Below, one piece after another: positions 44,626 to 52,221 of a DNA stretch of 64,000 bases. The notes beneath the pieces were generated by a model. It did not search any database. It saw nothing but the letters and a program-made list of their open reading frames with translations, and was not told the DNA's origin. Source of the stretch: Stappia sp. BW2. Lineage in GTDB: Bacteria; Pseudomonadota; Alphaproteobacteria; Rhizobiales; Stappiaceae. The stretch covers positions 1,550,001-1,614,000 of the forward strand of contig NZ_VIRG01000070.1 in NCBI RefSeq assembly GCF_008107695.1, written 5' to 3'. Position numbers and translations under genes: made by a program. Each line of letters starts with the position of its first letter. Position 1 is the stretch's first letter.

Positions 44626-45188
44626 GAGCGTGGCGAAGTAAAAAGATAAAAATCGCAGTTGGCGGTATTCACACCGGCTGCAGCACTCATTCGCCGGCTC
44701 TCCAGACTGCCGCTGAGTTCAAGGTTGCCCGTGGGGCGCATCCGCTTAGCAAGGCCGGCGTCGATGATTAGCAATTTGCGGTCGTCACCTTTTGTCCGTC
44801 CGTTACCTGTGAAGCTGGTTGGAACAGGCGGTGAAACAGCTCGCGACCGGGACGTTCTGATAGAGGTCGCAGACAACAAGACCGTCCTGACAAAACACAG
44901 GCGCCCGATCCTTTATTTTGACAATTTTCGACGTTTCGAAATCGAGCCGTGGACCGTCAGTTGCCTGATCGTCAAGTCTGGGTATCTTTCGCCAGAATTG
45001 GGCCCCATCGCCAAGCCCGCCCGCACAGCTCTCACGGATGGGCGGTCAATCAGGACATCGAAAGGCACGAAAACAGGCACCGACCGGATCCAAGCTTCCC
45101 TTATCGACGGTCCTTCGATTGGCCTCCGGTTTCCAGGTTGGCACGCCGGACAAAGTTTGTCCCCGATGCGATCGTAAGTGCTGATTGA
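44622..45188 (+). pseudogene. Degenerate M81 family metallopeptidase gene
   Basis: Begins with ATG overlapping the GH20 stop. Residues 9-40 read like an M81 N-terminus (KIAVGGIHTGCSTHSPAL, then EFKVARGAHPL) and end at TAG near 44769. From about 44770, in another frame, the C-terminal end of the same family follows: KTVLTKHRRPILYFDNF, IVKSGYLSPELGPIAKP. At about 45040 the frame shifts again, with NQDIERH and FPYRRSFDWPP in the next frame, consistent with loss of one G from a G run. About 350 internal residues are missing compared with a 500-residue family member. Confidence 0.75.
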
Positions 45189-45479
45189 CCAGCTATCGTA
45201 TACGTAAGGTAAAAACGCAAGCACTGCTCCTCAAACTCTATCGATGAGCTAGGGATCGCTCTGTTTTTATTCAAAGATAAAGCATTCGCAAAATTTTATT
45301 CATATTAATTTCAACATCGAATTTAAGTTGCAACACTCGCACAGAAATACATTTCTCAAATCTATCATAGCCTTAGGTGGGACCTTAAGCCTGAAAGCGA
45401 CCCGTCACTCACGATTATTGTTATTTTTACCAAGGTTGAATGTGAATGGCCGGTCAGTATCAATTTGTGACGTGACCAA

Positions 45480-45641
45480 ATTCAAGCCTTGGGACCAAAT
45501 CCCACAGGCTGATAAACGGGCAGACAAACGGCCCGAAAAACATAAAGGAATTGGTCCCAAGGGACATATGCACTCACCCCATCGACCGTGCCGATCCCGA
45601 AAAGCTCCATCTGGCCTAGCCCGGTGGAGCTTTTGTTTTTA
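45480..45641 (+). ncRNA. Candidate structured small RNA
   Basis: A perfect 12-bp inverted repeat (CCTTGGGACCAA at 45487-45498, TTGGTCCCAAGG at 45551-45562) encloses a second short hairpin (CGGGC / GCCCG). About 40 bases later comes an intrinsic terminator. No open frame fits. I do not recognise the family; ends are approximate and the promoter is not defined. Confidence 0.45.
45601..45641 (+). terminator. Intrinsic terminator in gene-poor region
   Basis: A 12-bp stem (AAAAGCTCCATC / GGTGGAGCTTTT, one G-T pair) with an 11-base loop, then GTTTTT. No protein gene lies directly upstream, which is the main reason to suspect an RNA gene. Confidence 0.8.
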
Positions 45642-46062
45642 GGTCTGGTTTACCAGGCTGATAAACTCTTGGGGAATACCGACTTCAGAAAACGGTCAAA
45701 TCAAGCTCGAAGCAGTTCCCGTCATGCGTTTAAAATCATCAAAAACCTTCGACAAAGATGCAACAGTCAAGATTCTTACTCTACGTACATTGTCAGTTAT
45801 GACGATGCCCAAACGTTCACAAACCAGTGATTGGCCTTGAACTTCAGGGGTCAAACCATACTTATTACCGAAATGTAACTGAAAATGCCCGAATTTGTGA
45901 TCTTTGTTACACGCATTTGGGAAACTGTGGTGCGATAATGGCAAAATCGTGACCGCACGAATGGGGCGCAAAAGCGCGGAAGACCAAAAAGTCCTTTCAA
46001 GGACCACCGTTCAAAGACCCCACGCGCGGTAAATCAAGTTGTATTAGCCTTGGGAGGCGTAC

Positions 46063-46662
46063 ATGCAACGGAATACCAGAGCAGGAACTCTTGCGCTTGG
46101 CCTTTTCCTCGCTTTTGCGGGAAGCGCTGCAGCGGCCCCATTGCCTCAGGAAACGATTACGTTACCTGAGGATCGCCTTGCGGTCACAGTTGCGTCAGCT
46201 TCAAAGGATCAGGCCGATCCGCTGGAAAGTGAGCTCACCATTTGGGTGGGCGAAATCGAATTGGAAGGTCGGAAAACGATCTGGGTAGAACTGATCGATT
46301 CCTTCGGCGAAGTGATCTACGACAGTGAGGTGAACACCAACGAAACCCATCTGCTTCCAGATGGCAGAGCCGTTGTCGTTCGCGCCATGGATCAGGATAC
46401 CGTCGTCGCTAGCAAGGACGAATCCAGATTGGTCAATGAAGGCACTCTCACGGTCACACGGCGTGTGGTCAATGAAGGTGCAGAGGCGGCCACGATCGAA
46501 CTGATTGAAACCGGTCAGGAACCCACGCAAAAACGCGGCACCATGCTGCAGGTCGCAGATTTTGGTGACTTCGTTTGGCAGAAGGTTGTTGCCTTCTTCG
46601 ACGCAGCCAGAACACGCGTGCAGGTCGCCTGGAACTGGATTGTCGACACAATCCAGGCCTGA
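46063..46662 (+). CDS. Exported protein of unknown function
   Basis: A 199-residue product with a signal peptide (MQRNTRAGTLALGLFLAFAG, cleavage after SAAAA) and a beta-rich mature part (LTIWVGEIELEGRKTIWVEL, EVIYDSEVNTNE). It ends with a helix rich in Trp and Ala (WQKVVAFFDAARTRVQVAWN) that could touch a membrane. GGGAGG precedes the ATG. Not recognised; single gene unit with a possible terminator after it. Confidence 0.75.
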   Translation: MQRNTRAGTLALGLFLAFAGSAAAAPLPQETITLPEDRLAVTVASASKDQADPLESELTIWVGEIELEGRKTIWVELIDSFGEVIYDSEVNTNETHLLPDGRAVVVRAMDQDTVVASKDESRLVNEGTLTVTRRVVNEGAEAATIELIETGQEPTQKRGTMLQVADFGDFVWQKVVAFFDAARTRVQVAWNWIVDTIQA

Positions 46663-46703
46663 TGCGCAAACTGGTCAAAATGGTTTGCCGACATGGACGA
46701 CTA

Positions 46704-46730
46704 CCCTTGCCCGGGCTTTACCGGGCAGGG
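46704..46730 (+). terminator. Possible terminator after exported protein gene
   Basis: Stem CCCTTGCCCGG / CCGGGCAGGG with a six-base loop. The T-tract is weak (TCGGTTT), so this is tentative. Confidence 0.45.
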
Positions 46731-46848
46731 TCGGTTTGCGTTTAGGCTTTCCCCGCCATTTTTCGGCATCTCTCGGCCTGACGCCGTTTGCGGAAGGCTT
46801 TTCAACGGTGCCTCGTCAAAAATAATCCAGAAAATTCATCGTTCTATG

Positions 46849-46877
46849 TGATCCGCCGTTTTCGCCGAGGCGTAACC
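46849..46877 (+). promoter_or_regulatory. RpoE/ChrR-type ECF promoter
   Basis: TGATCC-N18-TAACC, 74 bases before the flavoprotein start. This matches the TGATC...TA promoter form of the RpoE (ECF11) sigma factor of Rhodobacter sphaeroides, which is held by ChrR. Confidence 0.55.
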
Positions 46878-46951
46878 GCTGCATATGAACCGGAAAACCA
46901 GACACGCGAACAGGTTTTCCGCGCTAACAGCGACGCGCCGAAGGATAAGAC

Positions 46952-48250
46952 ATGCGGATTGCCGTAATCGGCTCCGGAATCTCCGGAAACAGTGCAGCCT
47001 GGGCCCTCAACGATCTTCATGACGTTGTTCTTTACGAAAAGCGTGAGCGCCCCGGTGGCCACAGCGCCACAGCAGATATCGACTATGATGGTGTACAGAT
47101 TTCGGTAGACACCGGCTTCATCGTCTACAACGAACTTAACTACCCGAACTTCACTGCCCTGCTCGACCATCTTGGTGTTGCCAATGAAATAAGCGACATG
47201 AGCTTTGCCTTGTCAGCGGACAACGGCAAACTTGAATGGTCGGGGCATTCTCTGAACTCGGTCTTCGCCCAGAGACGCAATCTGGTATCTCCGCGCTTCC
47301 TACGGATGCTGCGCGATATTTTCCGCTTTAACAGCAAGTCCGTTGAAGATCTGAAGGCTGGGCGCCTGCGCGCGGAAACGCTTGGAAGCTATCTGGAACG
47401 CGAGCGTTATTCCGCCGGTTTCATAAACGATTATCTGCTGGCGATGGGAGCTGCAATCTGGTCGACCCCGATCAATGAAATGCGCGACTATCCGGCTGAA
47501 AGCTTCGTCGCTTTCTTTGAAAACCACCGCCTCCTGTCCTTCGATCGTCCACTTTGGCGGACGATTTCCGGAGGCAGCCGAAACTACGTCGAAAAGCTTC
47601 TGGCTCCCCTTCAAGGCAAAATCAGGCTTGGAAAACCGGTCGCCGAAATTCTGCGGCAAAACGGTCAGGTTCTCGTGCGTGACACCTCAGGCCATCAGGA
47701 TGTTTTCGACCATGTGATCCTGGCAAGCCACACGGATCAGAGCCTCGCCATGCTGGGCGACTCCAGTCCGCAAGAGCGTGAGATACTGGGTTCAATCCGG
47801 TACCGTCCAAACGAGGTCTATTTGCACCGGGATGAGGCCCTCATGCCCAAGCGCAAGAAGGTCTGGGCTTCCTGGAATTACATGTCTGACCGCGAGGCCG
47901 GTGAAACCCGGGATGTCACTGTCAGCTACTGGATGAACCGTTTGCAGAACTTCGATCATTCAAGGCCAGTCTTTGTGACATTGAACCCCTACGCACCGCC
48001 GCGCGAAGACAAGACCTTCGCAAAGTATGTGTATGACCATCCGCAGTTTGATGCCGCCGCCCGGCAGGCCAAGGAGCGCCTTGGAGACATACAGGGCGTC
48101 AACAACACCTGGTATTGTGGGGCATGGCGTGGCCACGGTTTTCATGAGGACGGGTTGGCCTCGGGTCTCGACGTTGCCAGATCGCTTGGCGCGCGCCTAC
48201 CATGGGACAAGGAGACCACCGAAGGCACCTATCTGGAGGCTGCCGAATGA
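46952..48250 (+). CDS. FAD/NAD-dependent oxidoreductase (COG2907)
   Basis: Flavoprotein of 432 residues with the dinucleotide motif IAVIGSGISGNSAAW at the N-terminus and the second FAD motif YEKRERPGGHSATA. It belongs to the amine-oxidase-like COG2907 group, usually found with DUF1365 and cyclopropane-synthase-like genes, as here. Related proteins in Rhodobacter take part in modifying membrane fatty acids in the singlet oxygen response. First gene of a three-gene operon behind an RpoE-like promoter. Confidence 0.88.
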   Translation: MRIAVIGSGISGNSAAWALNDLHDVVLYEKRERPGGHSATADIDYDGVQISVDTGFIVYNELNYPNFTALLDHLGVANEISDMSFALSADNGKLEWSGHSLNSVFAQRRNLVSPRFLRMLRDIFRFNSKSVEDLKAGRLRAETLGSYLERERYSAGFINDYLLAMGAAIWSTPINEMRDYPAESFVAFFENHRLLSFDRPLWRTISGGSRNYVEKLLAPLQGKIRLGKPVAEILRQNGQVLVRDTSGHQDVFDHVILASHTDQSLAMLGDSSPQEREILGSIRYRPNEVYLHRDEALMPKRKKVWASWNYMSDREAGETRDVTVSYWMNRLQNFDHSRPVFVTLNPYAPPREDKTFAKYVYDHPQFDAAARQAKERLGDIQGVNNTWYCGAWRGHGFHEDGLASGLDVARSLGARLPWDKETTEGTYLEAAE

Positions 48251-49089
48251 AGGCAAGGCCGAGCAATCGTCTGAACGACAATGGACCGCCCCCCAACTCG
48301 GCGGCCTCCCTGTTCACGGGTACGGTCATGCATCATCGTATGAAACCTCGTGAACACAGGTTTTCCTACAAGGTGTTTTCCGTATTGCTCGACCTGGATC
48401 GTCTGGAGGAGGCAGCGAAATCCAGTGCGTTCTTCTCCGTCAACCGGTTCAATCTTCTGTCGTTTCACCAAAAGGATCACGGGCCAAGAGATGGTTCGGA
48501 CCTGCGGTCTTATGTGGACGACCTCCTGGCCAAGGAAGGCCTTGGATCACCAGCGCGTATTTTGCTGCTCGCCTATCCGCGAATGCTGGGCTATGGCTTC
48601 AACCCACTCAGCGTTTATTACGCCTACGATCGGTCGGATCGGCTGATTGCCCTCGTGTACGAGGTGAGCAACACATTTGGCGCTATGCACACTTACGTTG
48701 CCCCCGTTCTAGACGCTCAGTCCAGCAACGCCGGCATTCGGCAAGACCAGAAGAAGCTGTTCTATGTGTCCCCCTTCATCAGCATGGAACAACACTACTT
48801 CTTCCGCATGTTGCCGCCTGGAAACACCGTTCGCGTGCGTATCCTGGAAAAGGATGCCGAAGGGCCACTGTTGTCAGCGACATTTTCCGGAACGAAGTCC
48901 CCGCTCACCAGCAAGTCGATCCTGCGGGCCTGTCTGCGGGTGCCGCTGCTGACCTACAAGGTCATCGGCGCCATCCATTGGGAGGCCTTTAAAATCTGGC
49001 GCAAGCGTGTACCATTTCACGCACGACCCACAGGGGACGAAGAGTTGGCCAGGCAGGCGGAAACTGTTCTGCCACTTTCAAACAACTGA
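48247..49089 (+). CDS. DUF1365 domain protein
   Basis: A 280-residue protein with the DUF1365 pattern: LFTGTVMHHRMKPREHRFSY at the start, LLAYPRMLGYGFNPLSVYY (about 113-131), VYEVSNTFG, and FYVSPFISMEQHYFF. The ATG overlaps the stop of the flavoprotein gene (ATGA), showing coupling. The family is found with COG2907 and cyclopropane synthase genes but has no agreed reaction. Confidence 0.88.
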   Translation: MKARPSNRLNDNGPPPNSAASLFTGTVMHHRMKPREHRFSYKVFSVLLDLDRLEEAAKSSAFFSVNRFNLLSFHQKDHGPRDGSDLRSYVDDLLAKEGLGSPARILLLAYPRMLGYGFNPLSVYYAYDRSDRLIALVYEVSNTFGAMHTYVAPVLDAQSSNAGIRQDQKKLFYVSPFISMEQHYFFRMLPPGNTVRVRILEKDAEGPLLSATFSGTKSPLTSKSILRACLRVPLLTYKVIGAIHWEAFKIWRKRVPFHARPTGDEELARQAETVLPLSNN

Positions 49090-49108
49090 AATTCCAAGAG
49101 GTTCTGCT

Positions 49109-50338
49109 ATGAGTGAGCCTATTGTTCTGACCAAGGACAACTTCCGTGCGGAGTTGAAGGGAACGCCACGCATCGCCAGAATGGCTGCCGGTCTTGCTCT
49201 CAAGATCCGCTACGGATCACTCGAAGTTCAATTTCCGAACGGTCGAAGGTTTCACATAAAAGGGCTGGAAGCCGGCCCACACGGTGTCCTCAAAATCCAC
49301 AATTGGGCGTTTTTCCGGATGGTCGTTCAGTCTGGCGACGTCGGTGTCGGCGAAGCGTTCATGGCCGGCTACTGGTCGTCACCTGACGTGACAACGTTTC
49401 TCGAACTGTTCTGCATCAACCAGGAATCGACGTTGGAAGCTCTCCAGGGAAAACCGTTCACACGCTTTCTGATGTCTGTTCGCCATTGGCTGAATTCCAA
49501 TACCAAACGTGGATCGAAACGCAATATTTCGGCCCACTACGATCTCGGCAATGCTTTCTATCGGGAATGGCTCGATCCCTCGATGACCTATTCTTCGGCG
49601 ATCTACAGCAACGAGACCAATAATCTGGAGCAGGCACAGGCGGAAAAATACGCCTCGCTGGTGCGCCAAACCGGTATCGAGCCGGAGCATAAGGTGCTGG
49701 AAATCGGATGTGGCTGGGGTGGTTTTGCCGAATATGTAGCGAAATCAGTTGGTGCCAATGTGCGTGCGTTGACCATCTCTCAGGAACAGTTCGACTATGC
49801 GCGCGAACGGATCTACAAGGCAGGCCTCAACGACAAGGTCGAAGTGGTCTTTCAGGATTACCGGGACGAAAACGGCGTCTTCGACAGGATAGCCTCTATC
49901 GAAATGTTCGAGGCCGTCGGCGAAAAATACTGGCCGACCTACTTCCGTCAATTGTCGAAATGCCTGAAGCCTGGCGGCAAGGCTGGTCTGCAGATCATCA
50001 CGATCCAGGACAAGATGTTCGAGGATTACCGCAGAGGCACGGACTTCATTCAGCGCTATATCTTTCCCGGCGGTATGCTGCCGCCACCCGGACGTCTGGC
50101 TGAAATCGGCAAATCGCTTGGGCTGGACCTCATGGACCAGAAAATCTTCGGGCAGGACTACGCGCGGACGCTTGCCGAATGGCGGCAGAGTTTCCGGCAG
50201 GCCTGGCCGAGGATCAGCCCACTGGGCTTTGACGAACGTTTCAAGCGCCTCTGGGAGTTCTACCTCCACTATTGCGAAGCCGGTTTCCGGTCCGGCAATA
50301 TTGACGTTCGCCAGATGGTTTACGTCAAGTCCGCCTGA
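49109..50338 (+). CDS. Cyclopropane-fatty-acyl-phospholipid synthase family methyltransferase
   Basis: SAM-dependent enzyme of 409 residues acting on unsaturated acyl chains of membrane phospholipids. It has SKRNISAHYDLGNAFYREWLD, MTYSSAIY, the SAM motif VLEIGCGWGGFAEY (about 197), VFDRIASIEMFEAVGEKYW and FIQRYIFPGGMLP. The ATG at 49109 follows AAGAGG; the frame is open to 49007. Given its partners it may make a methylated or furan fatty acid and not a plain cyclopropane. Confidence 0.9.
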   Translation: MSEPIVLTKDNFRAELKGTPRIARMAAGLALKIRYGSLEVQFPNGRRFHIKGLEAGPHGVLKIHNWAFFRMVVQSGDVGVGEAFMAGYWSSPDVTTFLELFCINQESTLEALQGKPFTRFLMSVRHWLNSNTKRGSKRNISAHYDLGNAFYREWLDPSMTYSSAIYSNETNNLEQAQAEKYASLVRQTGIEPEHKVLEIGCGWGGFAEYVAKSVGANVRALTISQEQFDYARERIYKAGLNDKVEVVFQDYRDENGVFDRIASIEMFEAVGEKYWPTYFRQLSKCLKPGGKAGLQIITIQDKMFEDYRRGTDFIQRYIFPGGMLPPPGRLAEIGKSLGLDLMDQKIFGQDYARTLAEWRQSFRQAWPRISPLGFDERFKRLWEFYLHYCEAGFRSGNIDVRQMVYVKSA

Positions 50339-50375
50339 ACCAAGTGATCGTTGGACCTGAACGCTCTCCTGTCGG

Positions 50376-50403
50376 CAGGCCGGAATTATCCGGCCTGTTT
50401 TTT
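50376..50403. terminator. Terminator after the lipid operon
   Basis: Stem CAGGCCGGA / TCCGGCCTG followed by TTTTTTG on the plus strand. It overlaps the last codons of the convergent SDR gene. Confidence 0.85.
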
Positions 50404-51192
50404 GTTCCAACCCGTTGATCGGGCGACCTGCGCGAAATAGGCGCTGTAAGGCAGCCAGCGCAAGACCTTGAGTTGCAGGACAAATTTACGTGGAAAGGCG
50501 ATTTCGAACCTGCTCGGATGGGACAGGCCTTTCCTGATTTCCTGAACGGCCTCCTCTGGAGACATCAGATATGGCATCGGGAATGGATTGGACTGTGTTG
50601 CTGGCGTATCCACAAAACCGGGATTAATTATCTGAAGACGGATACCGGCAAGGTCCAGATCGAATTTCAGCGACTCCACCAAATTGGTGAGCCCCGCCTT
50701 GGTTGCCCCATACGCTGCCGAGGTCGGCAAACCTCCATACCCGGCTACAGATGCGACGACCGCGATCTGTCCTCTTCCGGCTGCTTTCATGGCAGCGATA
50801 GCGGGCACGAGCACATTGACGGTGCCCATGAGGTTGACGTCAAAGCTCTTGCGAAAGGCTTCGGTGTCAGCATCGAGACCGTCCTGCGGCAGATAAACTC
50901 CCGCATTTGCCACCAGCAGGGCCAAACCACCGTAGTCTTGCACGATTTTTTTCACGTGCTCAGCCATCACGTCCGTCTTCGTGACATCACCCGGCAAAGA
51001 ATGAATGGCCCCTGACAGTTCTTCCGACTGCTTCTCCAGCTCGGCCAATTTCTTTTCAGAGCGGGCAGTCACAACGACAGTCCACCCCGAACGAGCAAGA
51101 TCGAGTGCAAGTTCTCGGCCGATACCGGAACTCGCGCCCGTTATCCAGGCGCATCCATGGTCGGGTCTGGCGACGTAGTTTGTCTTGGGCAA
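50386..51192 (-). CDS. Short-chain dehydrogenase/reductase
   Basis: A 268-residue SDR with AWITGASSGIGRELA (about 15), the NAG motif in LVANAGVYLP, catalytic VASVAGYGG and YGATKAG (about 160), and a C-terminal extension of about 40 residues (FPRKFVLQLKVLRWLPYSAYF) that may sit on the membrane. It lies downstream of the ChrR gene and converges on the lipid operon, so it is likely part of the same stress response. Confidence 0.88.
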   Translation of the reverse strand: MPKTNYVARPDHGCAWITGASSGIGRELALDLARSGWTVVVTARSEKKLAELEKQSEELSGAIHSLPGDVTKTDVMAEHVKKIVQDYGGLALLVANAGVYLPQDGLDADTEAFRKSFDVNLMGTVNVLVPAIAAMKAAGRGQIAVVASVAGYGGLPTSAAYGATKAGLTNLVESLKFDLDLAGIRLQIINPGFVDTPATQSNPFPMPYLMSPEEAVQEIRKGLSHPSRFEIAFPRKFVLQLKVLRWLPYSAYFAQVARSTGWNKKQAG

Positions 51193-51204
51193 TTCAGTCT
51201 CCGA

Positions 51205-51232
51205 GTCTGTTTGCCTTTCTACGCAAACAGAC
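51205..51232 (-). promoter_or_regulatory. Perfect hairpin between chrR-like gene and SDR
   Basis: A 10-bp perfect inverted repeat (GTCTGTTTGC / GCAAACAGAC) with an 8-base loop, ending 12 bases before the SDR start. There is no T-tract, so it is more likely an mRNA structure or protein site than a terminator. Confidence 0.45.
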
Positions 51233-51250
51233 CGGAATTTGGATCGTTTT

Positions 51251-51907
51251 TCAGCGAAGGAACGGCGCGAACCATCGGCCGACAGGGCCGGTCAGTTGCA
51301 GGCGACCTGCGGTGACGGCGAAACAAATGCAGTCCTCCTCCTCATCGGCCACCGGTTTATGATCAATGTCGCCATCGGCAAAGGCCACGTCTCCAGCCAC
51401 GTAGTGACCGTCCTCGTCCTTGAAGCCGCCTTTCAGAACCAGCGTCAACTCGGTGCCGTGGTGTGTATGGGATGGCATCGCACGGCCGGCCCGCACCCAC
51501 AGAAGGCTGCTGGTACAGCCGTCTATCTCGCCGAGCTTACATTCCTTCACACCCGGCAGAAGCGTTTTCCAGGGAAGCTGGTCCATGGAAGACCCGATAA
51601 TCGACCGAAGAGATGCGGGAACCGCGGAATCGCCGCCGTCGTCCATCTCGGCAGGAGGTACATTGTCGTTCAGACTATCGATCTGGCCATCGAGGATAGA
51701 TCCCAGAATTGAGTCTCGGTTGGCAATTGAGACCGGCTGGACCGTTTCGAGTTCGAACCCGGCAAGTGTTTCGAGTGAACTTACATAGGACCTGTTGCAG
51801 TCGCTCATCTCAAGATGCGCACCGACCAGAGCCTGTGCCGGATAGGTCAAGCTTCCGGCCGCATAACCTGCCAGTAACTCGTCCATTCCAGTCACATTTT
51901 TTTCCAT
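51251..51907 (-). CDS. ChrR-family anti-sigma factor with cupin domain
   Basis: A 218-residue protein. The N-terminal part (MDELLAGYAAGSLTYPAQALVGAHLEMSDC split over two segments) matches the ChrR anti-sigma domain; the C-terminal cupin has SHTHHGTELTLVLKG and DGDIDHKP, the zinc ligands of ChrR. The usual second Cys pair of the zinc site is altered (Ser and Asn at those places). The start at 51907 has GAGAG upstream. No ECF sigma gene is adjacent, which is unusual. Confidence 0.85.
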   Translation of the reverse strand: MEKNVTGMDELLAGYAAGSLTYPAQALVGAHLEMSDCNRSYVSSLETLAGFELETVQPVSIANRDSILGSILDGQIDSLNDNVPPAEMDDGGDSAVPASLRSIIGSSMDQLPWKTLLPGVKECKLGEIDGCTSSLLWVRAGRAMPSHTHHGTELTLVLKGGFKDEDGHYVAGDVAFADGDIDHKPVADEEEDCICFAVTAGRLQLTGPVGRWFAPFLR

Positions 51908-52221
51908 TACCACTCTCATTTGGCTGCAGAATCCTAAATTGCCCTACCGCCCATACGACAAGCAACAAAATTCAGATCATTAATTACACCAAATTTGTTG
52001 GAAATAGAATTTTAGTGAGCAGCCTGAGCGGAACAACTGATGGCGCGTTTTTCACGGCAGAGGGAAAAGTAAACCTGATTGCCTTCTGGTGCTGGCAATC
52101 CCCCTTTGAACCCTTACATTGCGACCTTGATCAAGGCCCATCAGACCTTTAGCGTCCTGGGCTCATCAGATTTCTTCTGGCCGGTCAGTGCAACCGGACC
52201 AGATCAGCCGGGAAAGAATAA
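51908..52221. other. Intergenic region between chrR-like gene and cysK
   Basis: About 314 bases. It holds the putative ECF promoter for the chrR-like gene and, near 52100-52200, the leader of cysK. No coding frame for a sigma factor is present. Confidence 0.5.
51951..51979 (-). promoter_or_regulatory. RpoE-like promoter of the chrR-like gene
   Basis: On the minus strand TGATCT-N18-TATGG, 44 bases before the start. Same spacing as the site before the flavoprotein gene, with one change in each box. Confidence 0.45.

Larger units (their letters stand above)
45189..46062. other. Long gene-poor intergenic stretch
   Basis: 874 bases, partly AT-rich (45240-45350). It contains the candidate structured RNA and its terminator (45480-45641) and a 13-bp direct repeat. 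Open frames here show no protein-like pattern. The last 150 bases probably hold the promoter of the secreted protein gene. Confidence 0.5.

Noticed and set aside
45328..45830. Short overlapping open frames in the gene-poor region
   Set aside because: No ribosome site, mixed composition, and they overlap the candidate RNA and its terminator.
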